Shown here piece after piece: positions 9,103 through 17,576 of a DNA stretch of 64,000 nt. The stretch is from Mycolicibacter kumamotonensis. Lineage in GTDB: Bacteria; Actinomycetota; Actinomycetes; Mycobacteriales; Mycobacteriaceae. Below the pieces are notes generated by a model. The model did no database searches, was not told where the DNA came from, and worked only from the letters and a program-made list of their open reading frames with translations. The position numbers and the translations under genes were made by a program. The stretch's first letter is position 1, and the number at the start of each line of letters is the position of its first letter. The DNA lies in NCBI RefSeq assembly GCF_002086285.1, contig NZ_MVHU01000003.1, forward strand, positions 1 through 64,000, in the 5' to 3' direction.

Positions 9103-9891
9103 TCACTCGGACGATGCGGCGGGTTTGGTGGCGTGGATGATCGCGCCGTGCATCCCTTCAGCCACCTGGTGGGTGAACGTGACCGTGGCATCGGTGAACC
9201 CGGCGGCGGCCAGCCCGTCGAGGTACTCCTGGCGGGACAACGCTCCGGCGATGCAGCCGACGTAGGAGCCGCGTTCGGCGCGCTGGGCCGCACTGAGGTG
9301 GTCCTCGGCGACGACGTCGGAGATCCCGATCCGCCCACCGGGCACCAGCACCCGGAACATCTCGGCGATCACGGCTGGTTTGTCGGCCGACAGGTTAATC
9401 ACACAGTTGGAGATCACCACATCGACGGCGGCATCGGGCAGCGGAATGTCTTCGATGGTGCCCTTGCGGAACTCGACATTGGTGGCACCGGCCTTGGCCT
9501 TGTTCTCCTGCGCCAGGGCCAGCATCTCGTCGGTCATGTCGACGCCGTAAGCAAACCCGTTCGGGCCGACCCGGCGCGCCGATAACAGCACGTCGATCCC
9601 GCCGCCAGAGCCCAGATCCAGCACCCGCTCTCCGGGGTGCAGGTCGGCGACCGCGGTCGGGTTACCGCAGCCCAGGCTGGCCGCAACGGCTTCGATGGGA
9701 AGCTCGGAATGTACGTCGTCGCCGTAGAGGCCGGCGCCGAAGATGGTCCCAATATCGGCGGAATCGGCGGACCCGCAGCAGCTCGCGGCGGTCAGCACAT
9801 CGCTGTTGGTTTCACCGCTACGCACCGCGGTGGCGGCGGCGCCGTAGCTCGCCCGGACCTGATCACGCAGCTCATTGTGTTCGGCGGTCAT
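9103..9891 (-). CDS. arsM: Arsenite S-adenosylmethionine methyltransferase ArsM
   Basis: A 262 aa cytosolic enzyme that transfers methyl groups from S-adenosylmethionine to As(III), giving methylated and volatile arsenicals. The SAM-binding motif DLGSGGGID is at residues 92-100. The cysteines expected to bind arsenic are present: C38/C39, C75 in SLGCGNP, C163 in SNCVINL and C213 in YVGCIAG. The ATG at 9891 is preferred because AAGGAG lies 8 nt upstream; the frame stays open for 18 further codons. It is divergent from arsR with two operator copies between them, so arsenite-inducible expression is expected. Confidence 0.92.
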   Translation of the reverse strand: MTAEHNELRDQVRASYGAAATAVRSGETNSDVLTAASCCGSADSADIGTIFGAGLYGDDVHSELPIEAVAASLGCGNPTAVADLHPGERVLDLGSGGGIDVLLSARRVGPNGFAYGVDMTDEMLALAQENKAKAGATNVEFRKGTIEDIPLPDAAVDVVISNCVINLSADKPAVIAEMFRVLVPGGRIGISDVVAEDHLSAAQRAERGSYVGCIAGALSRQEYLDGLAAAGFTDATVTFTHQVAEGMHGAIIHATKPAASSE

Positions 9892-9906
9892 CCCACCCAC
9901 TCCTTC

Positions 9907-9960
9907 CATCGACAAGTATCTATGGGAGCAGTCTGCACGATGCATCGATATCTGTCAATG
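9907..9960. promoter_or_regulatory. Two ArsR-type operators in the arsM/arsR divergent promoter
   Basis: CATCGACAAGTATCTATG (9907-9924) and CATCGATATCTGTCAATG (9943-9960) both fit CATnGA-N6-TCnATG, an imperfect 18-bp palindrome, and start exactly 36 bp apart. The left copy abuts the arsM ribosome site; the right copy lies 20 nt upstream of the arsR ATG. The symmetry and location fit an ArsR/SmtB dimer controlling both genes. Confidence 0.65.
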
Positions 9961-9979
9961 CGTATGTCATACTGTGGTC

Positions 9980-10366
9980 ATGTCCGCCACGATCGCGTCC
10001 TCAACCGACCGCGATGACGCGCTGCTCGTCGCCGATCTTGCGGCGTGTTGCAGCCCGATCGCCGAGGGGGTGCTGGATGCGGCCGCCGCCGAGCGGTTGG
10101 CCGGCGTGCTCAAGGCGCTCGCCGAGCCCACCCGATTGCGACTGGTGTCGCTGATCGCGGCCCATGAGGGCGCCGAGGCGTGTGTATGCGACCTGACCGC
10201 CCCTGTGGGGCTATCCCAGCCGACGGTGTCGCATCACCTCAAGATCCTGGTCGAGGCCGGCCTGCTCGACCGAACCCAGCGCGGCAAGTGGGCGTACTAC
10301 CGGCTGGTGCCCGCGGCCCTAGATGCACTCGGCGGGGTGTTTGTTGTCCGTTGTCGTTGTGGCTGA
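9980..10366 (+). CDS. arsR: ArsR family arsenic-responsive repressor, 3' end probably replaced by a transposon end
   Basis: A 128 aa winged-helix metalloregulator. The arsenic-sensing Cys pair is in CVCDL (C68, C70), and an additional CC pair lies at 23-24. The recognition helix region is LSQPTVSHHLKIL (78-90). Dissociation on As(III) binding would release arsM and arsR. The last residues after GGVF (VVRCRCG) look unlike other ArsR tails. They are encoded from 10343 onward, where the proposed left end of the Tn7-like element begins (10345), so the native C-terminus seems cut off by insertion. The core fold and sensor site remain intact, so it may still work. The ATG at 9980 is the best-placed start. 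Confidence 0.88.
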   Translation: MSATIASSTDRDDALLVADLAACCSPIAEGVLDAAAAERLAGVLKALAEPTRLRLVSLIAAHEGAEACVCDLTAPVGLSQPTVSHHLKILVEAGLLDRTQRGKWAYYRLVPAALDALGGVFVVRCRCG

Positions 10367-10393
10367 GGCACGCTTGAGCGCTGACCTGCGATG
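10345..10393. repeat. Candidate left end of Tn7-like element
   Basis: TGTCCGTTG (10345-10353) matches the outermost 9 bases of the proposed right end in inverted orientation. GACCTGCGATG (10383-10393) resembles GACATCCGATG near the right end (9 of 11 bases). Read together they look like a terminal sequence plus an internal TnsB-type binding site. Confidence 0.45.
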
Positions 10394-10418
10394 CCTCGGA
10401 TTAAGTGGCGCGCCGCCG

Positions 10419-12746
10419 CTACCTTGAGTCGGCCTGCGGCCGGGTGTCTTGTGTTGGCCCGGCAAGAGGCCTGATGCGCCCGGCGCGTCCACCGTTGGCG
10501 ATGACGACGACTTCGGCAAGCTCGTGCACCAACACGACGGCAGCCAGGCCGAGGGTGCCGAACACCGCTAGCGGCATCAGCACGGTGATGATGCCCAGGG
10601 AGAGCCCGACGTTTTGCAGCATGATCTGCCGGGAGCGTCGAGCATGTGCTAGTGCGTGGGGCAGGTGACGTAGGTCTTGGCCCATCAGGGCGACGTCGGC
10701 GGTTTCGATGGCCACGTCGGTTCCCATGGCGCCCATCGCGATTCCCAGGTCGGCGGCGGCCAGGGCTGGAGCGTCGTTGACGCCGTCGCCGACCATCGCG
10801 GTGGGCCGGTGAGCGCCCAGTTCTGCGATCAGGCGGGCCTTGTCCTGCGGGCGCAGTTCGGCATAGACGTGCTCGATGCCGGCTTGGGCAGCCAGCGCGG
10901 CGGCGGTCGCGTGATTGTCGCCGGTAAGCATCGTCACCTGGTAGCCGCCGGCGCGGAGCCCGGCGATGACCTCGGCTGCCTCGGGACGCAGCTCGTCGCG
11001 CACGGCGATGGCACCACGTAGCTGGTCGTCGCGTTCCACGAGAACCGCTGTGGCCCCGGCTTGTTGCATACGTGCCACCTGATCAACCAGGTCGGCGGGG
11101 TCGATCCAGCCGGGCCGCCCCAGTCGGACGCTGTGTCCTTTGAGTTGGCCGGTCAGCCCGGCACCGGGAATGGCCTGCACCTCGTCGGCTGCGACGATCG
11201 GCGCCGTGTTGGCCGCCAGGACGGCCGCGGCCAGCGGGTGTTCACTGCGGATTTCCAGTGCGGCCGCCACCGCCAGCACCTCGTCGCGGGTAGCACCGTT
11301 GGTGGTGGCGACGTCGATGACGGTGGGCCGGTTGGCCGTCAACGTTCCGGTTTTGTCCAGCGCGATCCCACCGATGGTGCCCAAGACTTCCAGCGCGGCA
11401 CCGCCCTTGATCAGTACCCCGATCTTCGAGGCGGCACCGACTGCCGCCACGACGGTCACTGGCACGGCGATGGCCAGCGCGCACGGGGACGCGGCGACCA
11501 GCACCACCAGAGCGCGTTCGATCCACACCAGCGGGTTGCCGAAGATGCTCCCCGCCCCGGCGATCAGCACCCCGGCGATCATGATGCCCGGCACCAACGG
11601 CTGCGCGATCCGATCGGCCAGGCGCTGGCTGGCGCCCTTGCGGGCCTGTTCGGCTTCCACGATCTGCACGATCCGCGCCAACGAGTTGTCCTGGGCGGTC
11701 GCGGTGACGTCCACCTGCAGCACTCCGGACCCGTTGATCGACCCGGCGAACACCTCATCACCGGGTCCGGCCTCTACCGGAACCGATTCGCCGGTAATCG
11801 CCGAGACGTCCAGGGCGGTGCGCCCGGCACCAATGATGCCGTCGGTGGCCAGACGTTCCCCGGGTTTGACAATCATCTGATCACCGACGCGCAGTTCGGC
11901 TGCGGCCACCACGGTTTCGACACCTGCGCGCAGGACCGTGGCCCGATCCGGCACCAGCGCCAGCAGAGCACGCAAGCCGCGGCGGGTACGCGCCACGGCG
12001 TATTCCTCCAAACCCTCGCTGATGGAGAACAAAAACGCCAGCATCGCAGCCTCGCCGACCTGACCGAGTCCAACAGCGCCGAGGGCGGCGATAGTCATCA
12101 ACGTGCCTACACCGACACGGCCCTCGGTCAGTCGCCTAACGGTTGAGGGCACGAACGTCGAAGCGCCCACCGCGAGCGCCACGACTTTCAATCCCAACGC
12201 CACCGGCCCGAATGGAGTCAGCCACGCCGTCACCAGTGAGGCTGTCAGCACCACCCCGGAGAACGCGGCCCGCCGCAGCTTGACAACGCCCCACAGCCGC
12301 TCCGACTCAGGGTGGCTGTCGTCGTGGTCGCAGCAGCCATCGCTTCGTTGCACTGGTCGTTGTGAAACCCTGTCAGCTTGCTCGCCGGATAGCGTCCGCT
12401 CGCTCCAGTCGAGGATCCTCTGCAGCACACCGGGGTTGCCTCCCTCGACCGAGTGCGGCGCCCGGGCGGGCACCGACTCGGCAGGGATGTGCTCGGCGGC
12501 GGCGATCGCCGACAAAATGGCAGCGGTGTCGCAGCGCTCGGGTGAATACCAGACCACCACGGAAGCCGTGCGCGGATACGCGCGGACCGCATCCACACCA
12601 GCCACCGTGGCGACCGAGTCCTCGATCGCGACAGCCCGCACCGCGTCGAACCGAAACCAGTTAGCACGCACCCGTATTCGTCGCGCACCCGCAGACACGA
12701 CAACCAGCGCGGCCCCGTGATCGGAGGAAACCTCAGCAGTAGGCAC
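10419..12746 (-). CDS. ctpG: Heavy-metal P1B-type ATPase CtpG
   Basis: A 775 aa ATP-driven metal exporter of the inner membrane. The phosphatase motif ITGES is at residues 317-321, the metal-path motif SPC at 420-422, the phosphorylated Asp in DKTGT at 464-468, and SEHPL, MLTGD and GDGVND follow. The N-terminal region lacks a clean CxxC metal domain but has a Cys/His/Asp stretch (CCDHDDSH, 138-145) that could bind metal. Gene order with cmtR and DUF1490 equals M. tuberculosis Rv1994c-Rv1992c, which supports the ctpG name. Export of Cd, Pb or related soft metals is inferred from the CmtR partner. The start is GTG at 12746 with AAAGG upstream. Confidence 0.9.
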   Translation of the reverse strand: MPTAEVSSDHGAALVVVSAGARRIRVRANWFRFDAVRAVAIEDSVATVAGVDAVRAYPRTASVVVWYSPERCDTAAILSAIAAAEHIPAESVPARAPHSVEGGNPGVLQRILDWSERTLSGEQADRVSQRPVQRSDGCCDHDDSHPESERLWGVVKLRRAAFSGVVLTASLVTAWLTPFGPVALGLKVVALAVGASTFVPSTVRRLTEGRVGVGTLMTIAALGAVGLGQVGEAAMLAFLFSISEGLEEYAVARTRRGLRALLALVPDRATVLRAGVETVVAAAELRVGDQMIVKPGERLATDGIIGAGRTALDVSAITGESVPVEAGPGDEVFAGSINGSGVLQVDVTATAQDNSLARIVQIVEAEQARKGASQRLADRIAQPLVPGIMIAGVLIAGAGSIFGNPLVWIERALVVLVAASPCALAIAVPVTVVAAVGAASKIGVLIKGGAALEVLGTIGGIALDKTGTLTANRPTVIDVATTNGATRDEVLAVAAALEIRSEHPLAAAVLAANTAPIVAADEVQAIPGAGLTGQLKGHSVRLGRPGWIDPADLVDQVARMQQAGATAVLVERDDQLRGAIAVRDELRPEAAEVIAGLRAGGYQVTMLTGDNHATAAALAAQAGIEHVYAELRPQDKARLIAELGAHRPTAMVGDGVNDAPALAAADLGIAMGAMGTDVAIETADVALMGQDLRHLPHALAHARRSRQIMLQNVGLSLGIITVLMPLAVFGTLGLAAVVLVHELAEVVVIANGGRAGRIRPLAGPTQDTRPQADSR

Positions 12747-12771
12747 AATCGACCTTTCCCCGTGAAAACGG

Positions 12772-13068
12772 CTAACCCATCACTTGGCAGCAGTCGTCAT
12801 CGTCAGCCTTGGCGGCGGGCGGCCGAGGGGCATCGTCGCCGATGCGTCCGCGGGCTTCGGCGACCACGTCGGCGACTTTCAGCCGGGCCGACTCCGCTGC
12901 TACCTCTGCGCTCCGAGTTCCGCGCAGTCCCCACTCCGTCACGGTCACCGCTGCCCGGTGAACCGGCGCCGTGCCCACCGCCTTGCGCAGCACCTCGTAG
13001 GCGCTCACCCCGACCAGCCCGGTGAACACTGTCCCGGCTGCTTTGGCCACGAACCCATGTATAGCCAC
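12772..13068 (-). CDS. DUF1490 small metal-resistance protein
   Basis: A 98 aa homologue of Rv1993c, a DUF1490 protein found next to metal P-type ATPases in mycobacteria. It has a hydrophobic N-terminal segment (about residues 4-28, possibly membrane-associated), a charged helical middle, and a C-terminal DDDDCC cluster suited to metal binding. By analogy with related small proteins beside Ctp pumps it may act as a metal chaperone or pump partner, but this is inference. The start is GTG at 13068. It lies 25 nt before ctpG and 81 nt after cmtR on the same strand. Confidence 0.8.
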   Translation of the reverse strand: MAIHGFVAKAAGTVFTGLVGVSAYEVLRKAVGTAPVHRAAVTVTEWGLRGTRSAEVAAESARLKVADVVAEARGRIGDDAPRPPAAKADDDDCCQVMG

Positions 13069-13149
13069 TGCTTATCCCTTCTGTTCTGCCAACTCACTAC
13101 GATTGAGCGACCGCGATCTTCAAGGTCACCGGATCGCTGCCACTGATGG

Positions 13150-13506
13150 TCATCGACCAACGGTGGCCTCGGCTGCGCCCGATGCGGCGTCCTCGCCGAC
13201 ACAGGGCTGGTCGGTATCCACCGCCAAAACAACCTGGACCAGCTCGCCCAGAGCACGGGCGAGGTGAGGGTCGGCCAGCGCGTAGCGAACCTGCCGGCCC
13301 TCATAGGTCGCGATGACCAGCCCGCAGCCCCGCAAACACGACAAATGATTGGACACATTCGACCGTGTCAACCCCAGCTGCGCAGCCAACTGGCCCGGGT
13401 AGCACACCCCATCGAGCAGTGCCACCAGAATCCGACACCGCGTCGGATCCGCCAGCGCTCGGCCCAGCCGAGCCAGCGCCGATTCCCGCGTCTCACACGT
13501 CAGCAT
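13150..13506 (-). CDS. cmtR: CmtR, Cd(II)/Pb(II)-sensing ArsR-family repressor
   Basis: A 118 aa repressor very close to M. tuberculosis CmtR. The metal ligands known from CmtR are all in register: Cys57 and Cys61 (LSCLRGC) and Cys102 near the C-terminus. The winged-helix recognition segment is LTRSNVSNHLSCL. In the known protein, Cd or Pb binding releases DNA and de-represses cmtR-Rv1993c-ctpG. The start at 13506 (MLTCE) matches that protein; the frame remains open 7 codons further. It lies between the tniQ end and DUF1490, placing the metal operon inside the Tn7-like element. Confidence 0.93.
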   Translation of the reverse strand: MLTCETRESALARLGRALADPTRCRILVALLDGVCYPGQLAAQLGLTRSNVSNHLSCLRGCGLVIATYEGRQVRYALADPHLARALGELVQVVLAVDTDQPCVGEDAASGAAEATVGR

Positions 13507-13519
13507 GCACCAAACAGTA

Positions 13520-13549
13520 CAGCCCATACTGATATGTCAGCAAGGGCTG
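13520..13549. promoter_or_regulatory. Nested palindrome and candidate CmtR operator
   Basis: CTGATATGTCAG (13529-13540) is a near-perfect palindrome 23 nt upstream of the cmtR start, nested between CAGCCC (13520-13525) and GGGCTG (13544-13549). Position and symmetry fit autoregulation by the CmtR dimer. The whole tniQ-cmtR gap is 71 nt, so this is the only room for a cmtR promoter. Confidence 0.55.
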
Positions 13550-13577
13550 AATTGTGCCATGGCTCCACACGCCGCCG

Positions 13578-14489
13578 TCAGCCCTGACGCCGCCCAGCTG
13601 GCCCAGCCGGGCACGGTGATCGCGGGGATTGACCTGGTCGTGGTTTCCACGCGTCGAAGTGGTGTGCGCGGCGGGTGGCGCTGAGTTGTTGATCGTGGAT
13701 CCACTGTTCGATGGGGCGGGTTTGGTCGCGGTGCTGGGGAAACCGGGCGCTGACGTTGACGTAGACCGCATCGACGGCGCGGGCACGGGCGGGTGTGGCT
13801 GGCGCGGTGCCCCAGATCCGGCGATGAGCGCCGGCCAGGATGGCGGCCAAGGCGATCAGGTCCGGGTAGGCGCCGATGTGCGTGTCGGCGTCGGCGCGGG
13901 CAGGCGGCAGCGTAAACGGGCTGGTGCTGCGTGCCCAGCAGCGGTGAATCCGCGCGGCATCCCTGACCGCGAAGCGCGCAGCGTCGCCGTGACACCGATC
14001 CAGTCGGGCATGGCGCTGCGCTGCGGCGATCACCGCGGGGGCGCAGCGCAGATCGCGTTGATCGTCGAGGGTGGAGGTGCCTGCACCGATCCATCGGCGG
14101 TGGCGGCAGCAGACGGTCGCGTAGTCGGGCAACCAGCAGTAGACCGGCTCATAGACACCGCGGCGTGCCATGCACAGGCGGCATGCGGGCCGGGCGTGGC
14201 GGCGTTGGCGGGTGGTGTCGCGGTCGGGGGCGGCCAGCCCGATGAGCCGGGCGTGAAGGATGCCCACGGGCTGGCCGCTGGCGGTTGCCAACCAGTCCGG
14301 CCGGGGACGGCAGATCGCTGGACCGTCGGCCAGGTAGCGCCGCAGACCTCGGGGTTCTAGGTGGTTGGCGTGCGCGAGCCGATCAAGATAGGACTGCACC
14401 GTTTCGCCACGAAACGGTGTGACGGTGCGCGGTAGTGGCGCGGCAGGCCCCTGCGGCCACGCCGGTGGGGTTGATACGTCAGCTGGCAT
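13578..14489 (-). CDS. tniQ: TniQ/TnsD family target-selection protein
   Basis: A 303 aa TniQ-domain protein. A zinc-finger-like set is visible at C103, C106, C127 and H130 (CRLCMARR, then CCRHRRW), and the N-terminal region has the family pattern of Ser-Tyr-Leu-x-Arg-Leu-Ala (33-39). In Tn7-like systems TniQ/TnsD binds or recognises the target and recruits the AAA regulator. It is short like TniQ rather than the long, site-specific TnsD, so its target preference cannot be read. The start overlaps the tnsC end by 11 nt. It is the last gene of the transposition operon. Confidence 0.82.
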   Translation of the reverse strand: MPADVSTPPAWPQGPAAPLPRTVTPFRGETVQSYLDRLAHANHLEPRGLRRYLADGPAICRPRPDWLATASGQPVGILHARLIGLAAPDRDTTRQRRHARPACRLCMARRGVYEPVYCWLPDYATVCCRHRRWIGAGTSTLDDQRDLRCAPAVIAAAQRHARLDRCHGDAARFAVRDAARIHRCWARSTSPFTLPPARADADTHIGAYPDLIALAAILAGAHRRIWGTAPATPARARAVDAVYVNVSARFPQHRDQTRPIEQWIHDQQLSATRRAHHFDAWKPRPGQSPRSPCPAGPAGRRQG

Positions 14490-15504
14490 GGCGTTGCGCC
14501 GATGTTTGGGCTGCGTAGTCGATGAGCACCGTGTCCATCAGATCCCTGGTGAGGTTCTCGGTTTCGTCGAGCATGCTGCGGATCGCAGCCGAGCGGATCA
14601 GGTGCGCCAGGCTGCCGATCATTCCGCCGGTGCGTCGATGCAGGTATTTGGCTTCGGCGACCAGCGTTCCCGCGGTGTGATGGTGCAACCGCAGGGTGCC
14701 TTCCATCGCGGCCACCAGCGACTTCCATTCCCCGGCGTACGGGAACGGGCTGGTGTTGATCACACCGCAGCGCCCGGCGAGCTGGCGTCCGCGGGTGCCG
14801 GTGAACACACCGGAGCGCTCGACGTCGATGCCGGCGTAGACGAACGTGGCGGGCAGGTGTTCGGTGAAGTACTTCAGGTGATCGGACAGTTCCTCGCCGG
14901 CCCGGGTATCGAGGTTGAGGTTGTGGATCTCGTCGACGATCACGATGTCGGTTCGGGCGTCGATGAGGACCTGGCAGACAGCGTCGGCGATATCGGTGAC
15001 ATTCATCCGCGGTTGCATCGGCGGAAGGCCCAGGAATCGCGCGAACTCCATCGCGAGTTTGCGCGCCGAGCCTTTCGGGGGCGCGGTCACGTATACGATC
15101 GGGATCCGGGACTTGTCGGCGAATCGTGTCCTGATACGCAGTTCGTGGAATCGGCCGAGTTGTTTGACCGCGGTGGTCTTGCCGGTCGCGGCCGCCCCGG
15201 AAATGATCAGCCCGCGCCGGGCGCCGATCTCGCGTTGGTTGAGCAGGGTCAGCAGCCGGCCTTCGTTGGTGATGCGCTGGATCGCCGACGTGGTGACCAC
15301 GACCAGTTCACTGTGATGCGCTACCCGGGCTTCGTTGTAGTTGGTCCGTTCGGTCTCCGACAGGGTGCTCCACTGCTCATCGGGTAACAGGGTGAACTCG
15401 GGTGGATCGGCATCGACGAAACGGCGCCAACCCTCGAGCGTGGTGGTGGGTTGGCGCCGGTCCTCGAGTTGGCTCACCGGGGCAAAAGTGTTCACAGCCG
15501 CCAC
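14479..15504 (-). CDS. tnsC: TnsC/TniB-type AAA+ transposition regulator
   Basis: A 341 aa ATPase linking the target selector to the transposase. Walker A is GAAATGKTT (103-111) and Walker B is DIVIVDEIHNL (186-196). The C-terminal part includes an arginine-rich helical lid. In Tn7-like and Tn5053-like elements this protein polymerises on DNA and activates the transposase; the same role is expected here. The start is GTG at 15504, overlapping tnsB by 13 nt. All key ATPase residues are intact. Confidence 0.88.
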   Translation of the reverse strand: MAAVNTFAPVSQLEDRRQPTTTLEGWRRFVDADPPEFTLLPDEQWSTLSETERTNYNEARVAHHSELVVVTTSAIQRITNEGRLLTLLNQREIGARRGLIISGAAATGKTTAVKQLGRFHELRIRTRFADKSRIPIVYVTAPPKGSARKLAMEFARFLGLPPMQPRMNVTDIADAVCQVLIDARTDIVIVDEIHNLNLDTRAGEELSDHLKYFTEHLPATFVYAGIDVERSGVFTGTRGRQLAGRCGVINTSPFPYAGEWKSLVAAMEGTLRLHHHTAGTLVAEAKYLHRRTGGMIGSLAHLIRSAAIRSMLDETENLTRDLMDTVLIDYAAQTSAQRHAS

Positions 15505-17576
15505 GATTCAGCCTCCTTGCGTGCATCGAACACCGGTAGTGGAATGACTTGGGCGATCTCGATGTCGTCGGCGTCCTCGTCACCGCCTGGCGGCGGCTCC
15601 TCATCGCAGGGTTCTGCGGTATCCGGCGGGCGGGGCCAGGCCGGTGTCGCGGTGGCTCGCGTTCGACCCGCCACCCTGCGATCCTTGGATTCCTGTCGGG
15701 TGGGGGCGGGGCCTTGCGCGGCCCGGTCGAGCAGGTCATCGGCCGCGCGGGCGATCTCGGCTTCGGTGGCCTGATCGCATCCGCGCTGGGCCAGCACGGA
15801 CCGCGCATGCTGCCATACCAATTCGCCGAACGGTACCGGGTGGCTGCGCAAATGCGTCCAGGTCGCGGCCAGCCAGCCCTCGTCGTGATGGTTGCGCACC
15901 CAGATCCGCGACACGTCGTAGGGGTCGTAGTGCACCTCCCACTGGCCCTTCTTGGATTCCACCCCCGAGTGCTGGCGGCGGTAGGGGTTGAGTGCCTTAG
16001 CGTCGTAGCTGCGGTTGTTGACCCGGATCCCGTAGGAATTGATGCGCCGCCAGCACGACGGCAGTAACTCGATGTAGTCCTCGGCCGACAGCGGCACCGG
16101 AACATACCCGGCGACCTCGACCAAGGCGGCGTACTTTTCGTTGGGCGTCAACGCCTTGCCCGGGGTGACGGGGTCACGCAGGCCGTCGTGGGGCCGGTTT
16201 TGCCATACCGCGACGATCCACTCATCCAGCAGGGCTTGCAGCTCCACGATCGACCACACTGCGTCCTGTTCGGCGTTCTTGCCGCGCCGCTCGACGCTGG
16301 AGCCGACATACCCGGCGACATGCTGGGCGAACAAGGTGGCCACCGACTGCAGGGTCCGCTCGATCTTGGGTTTGTCGGTCGGCGTATCCGGGTGGGCGGG
16401 CTGCAGATTGATCCCCAACGTGCAACACGCCTGCCGGAAGGTTTGCGACAGATACGCCTTCCCGTGGTCGCACACTACGGTCTCCGGGGCGATCACCGGC
16501 CGGGCGGCCGCATCGGCCAACCGTTGATCCACGCCGGTCAAACAGCGATACGGCAGCACCGACCGCGACATCCGCAGCGCATCGGACCACTCCGGCCGCA
16601 TCGGTTCTGGCGTCAACGCTCGGGCCAGCAGCAGCGCCGCGTCGACCGCTTTGGTCGTGGGCCGCAACACCGCGGCCGGAATCGAGCAGGTCGCGTCGTC
16701 AACCATGCCGGTCAGCTCGACCCGGTCCACCGTGCCGTCATCGAGGACCACCCGCACATCCAGGGGGGTCGAATCGATCTCGACCACCTCGCCGGGGCGC
16801 GCCACCGTCAGCGCACCGAACGGGCCGTCGGGCTGTTTGGACAACGAACGCCGGGTGCGCGCGGACCCGAACGTGTGCCGGCCCTCCGACAGCCTCTTCA
16901 CCAGACGATAGAACGTCCGCTGAGACGGCATCGCCGGTGCGTCCTGGGCACCGTATTGAGCCACCAGCGATTTGGTCACCCGTCGCTGCAGGCGGCTCAC
17001 CGTCCCGGTCGACACGTCGGTCTCGTCATCGATGGCCTGCCGCACTGCGGCCACCAGCCGCTCGTCGACGCGGCCGAACATCGCCCGCCGGGGAATGTGC
17101 CGGCGATCCACAACCCCCAGCAGGCCGTCTCGTTCGTAGGCATAGCGTTGCCGCTGCAACGTGTACAAGCTGATCTCGTGGCCAGCCGAGCGCAGCTCGG
17201 CGAGCTTGGCCAATTCGCGCTGCCGCAACGAACGCGACGCCGGATCGAACTCCGGCCGCGGCCGGCTACCCGCCTCGGAATCAACCCGTCGACCCGTCAA
17301 CACCTCGATCAAGTGCCGTTCCCACCAGCGGGCCCGCTCGGCGGCAGCCTCGGGCACCCCGGCCAACGCTTCTTCGGAACACAAAGCCGGTCGCGATCCT
17401 GACACCAACTCCAACGCCGGGTCGCCCAGCAGCCGAGACAGCGGTACCACCGACTGCCCGCCGACCGCATCGGTCAGCCTGGCTGAACTGCCCGAAAGTG
17501 TGACAACCGTGAATACGCCGTCGGATAACCGGATTTCATCGCCCTCGCGGATGACACCCGACCGCATACCCGTCAT
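15492..17576 (-). CDS. tnsB: TnsB/TniA-type DDE transposase
   Basis: A 694 aa transposase of the Mu/Tn7 TnsB superfamily (integrase core followed by the Mu-type C-terminal barrel). The catalytic triad is visible: Asp268 in VEIDSTPLD, Asp370 in VVCDHGKAY and Glu406 in DKPKIERTL. The N-terminal third has basic helix-turn-helix domains expected to bind the transposon ends. The ATG at 17576 overlaps the tnsA stop as ATGA, so this start is preferred over an upstream one inside tnsA. It cuts the 3' ends and joins them to target DNA, with TnsA cutting the 5' ends. Confidence 0.9.
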   Translation of the reverse strand: MTGMRSGVIREGDEIRLSDGVFTVVTLSGSSARLTDAVGGQSVVPLSRLLGDPALELVSGSRPALCSEEALAGVPEAAAERARWWERHLIEVLTGRRVDSEAGSRPRPEFDPASRSLRQRELAKLAELRSAGHEISLYTLQRQRYAYERDGLLGVVDRRHIPRRAMFGRVDERLVAAVRQAIDDETDVSTGTVSRLQRRVTKSLVAQYGAQDAPAMPSQRTFYRLVKRLSEGRHTFGSARTRRSLSKQPDGPFGALTVARPGEVVEIDSTPLDVRVVLDDGTVDRVELTGMVDDATCSIPAAVLRPTTKAVDAALLLARALTPEPMRPEWSDALRMSRSVLPYRCLTGVDQRLADAAARPVIAPETVVCDHGKAYLSQTFRQACCTLGINLQPAHPDTPTDKPKIERTLQSVATLFAQHVAGYVGSSVERRGKNAEQDAVWSIVELQALLDEWIVAVWQNRPHDGLRDPVTPGKALTPNEKYAALVEVAGYVPVPLSAEDYIELLPSCWRRINSYGIRVNNRSYDAKALNPYRRQHSGVESKKGQWEVHYDPYDVSRIWVRNHHDEGWLAATWTHLRSHPVPFGELVWQHARSVLAQRGCDQATEAEIARAADDLLDRAAQGPAPTRQESKDRRVAGRTRATATPAWPRPPDTAEPCDEEPPPGGDEDADDIEIAQVIPLPVFDARKEAESWRL

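Noticed and set aside
16188-17402. A 404-codon open frame on the + strand opposite tnsB
   Set aside because: Arg/His/Gly/Pro-rich shadow of the transposase with no recognisable motif.
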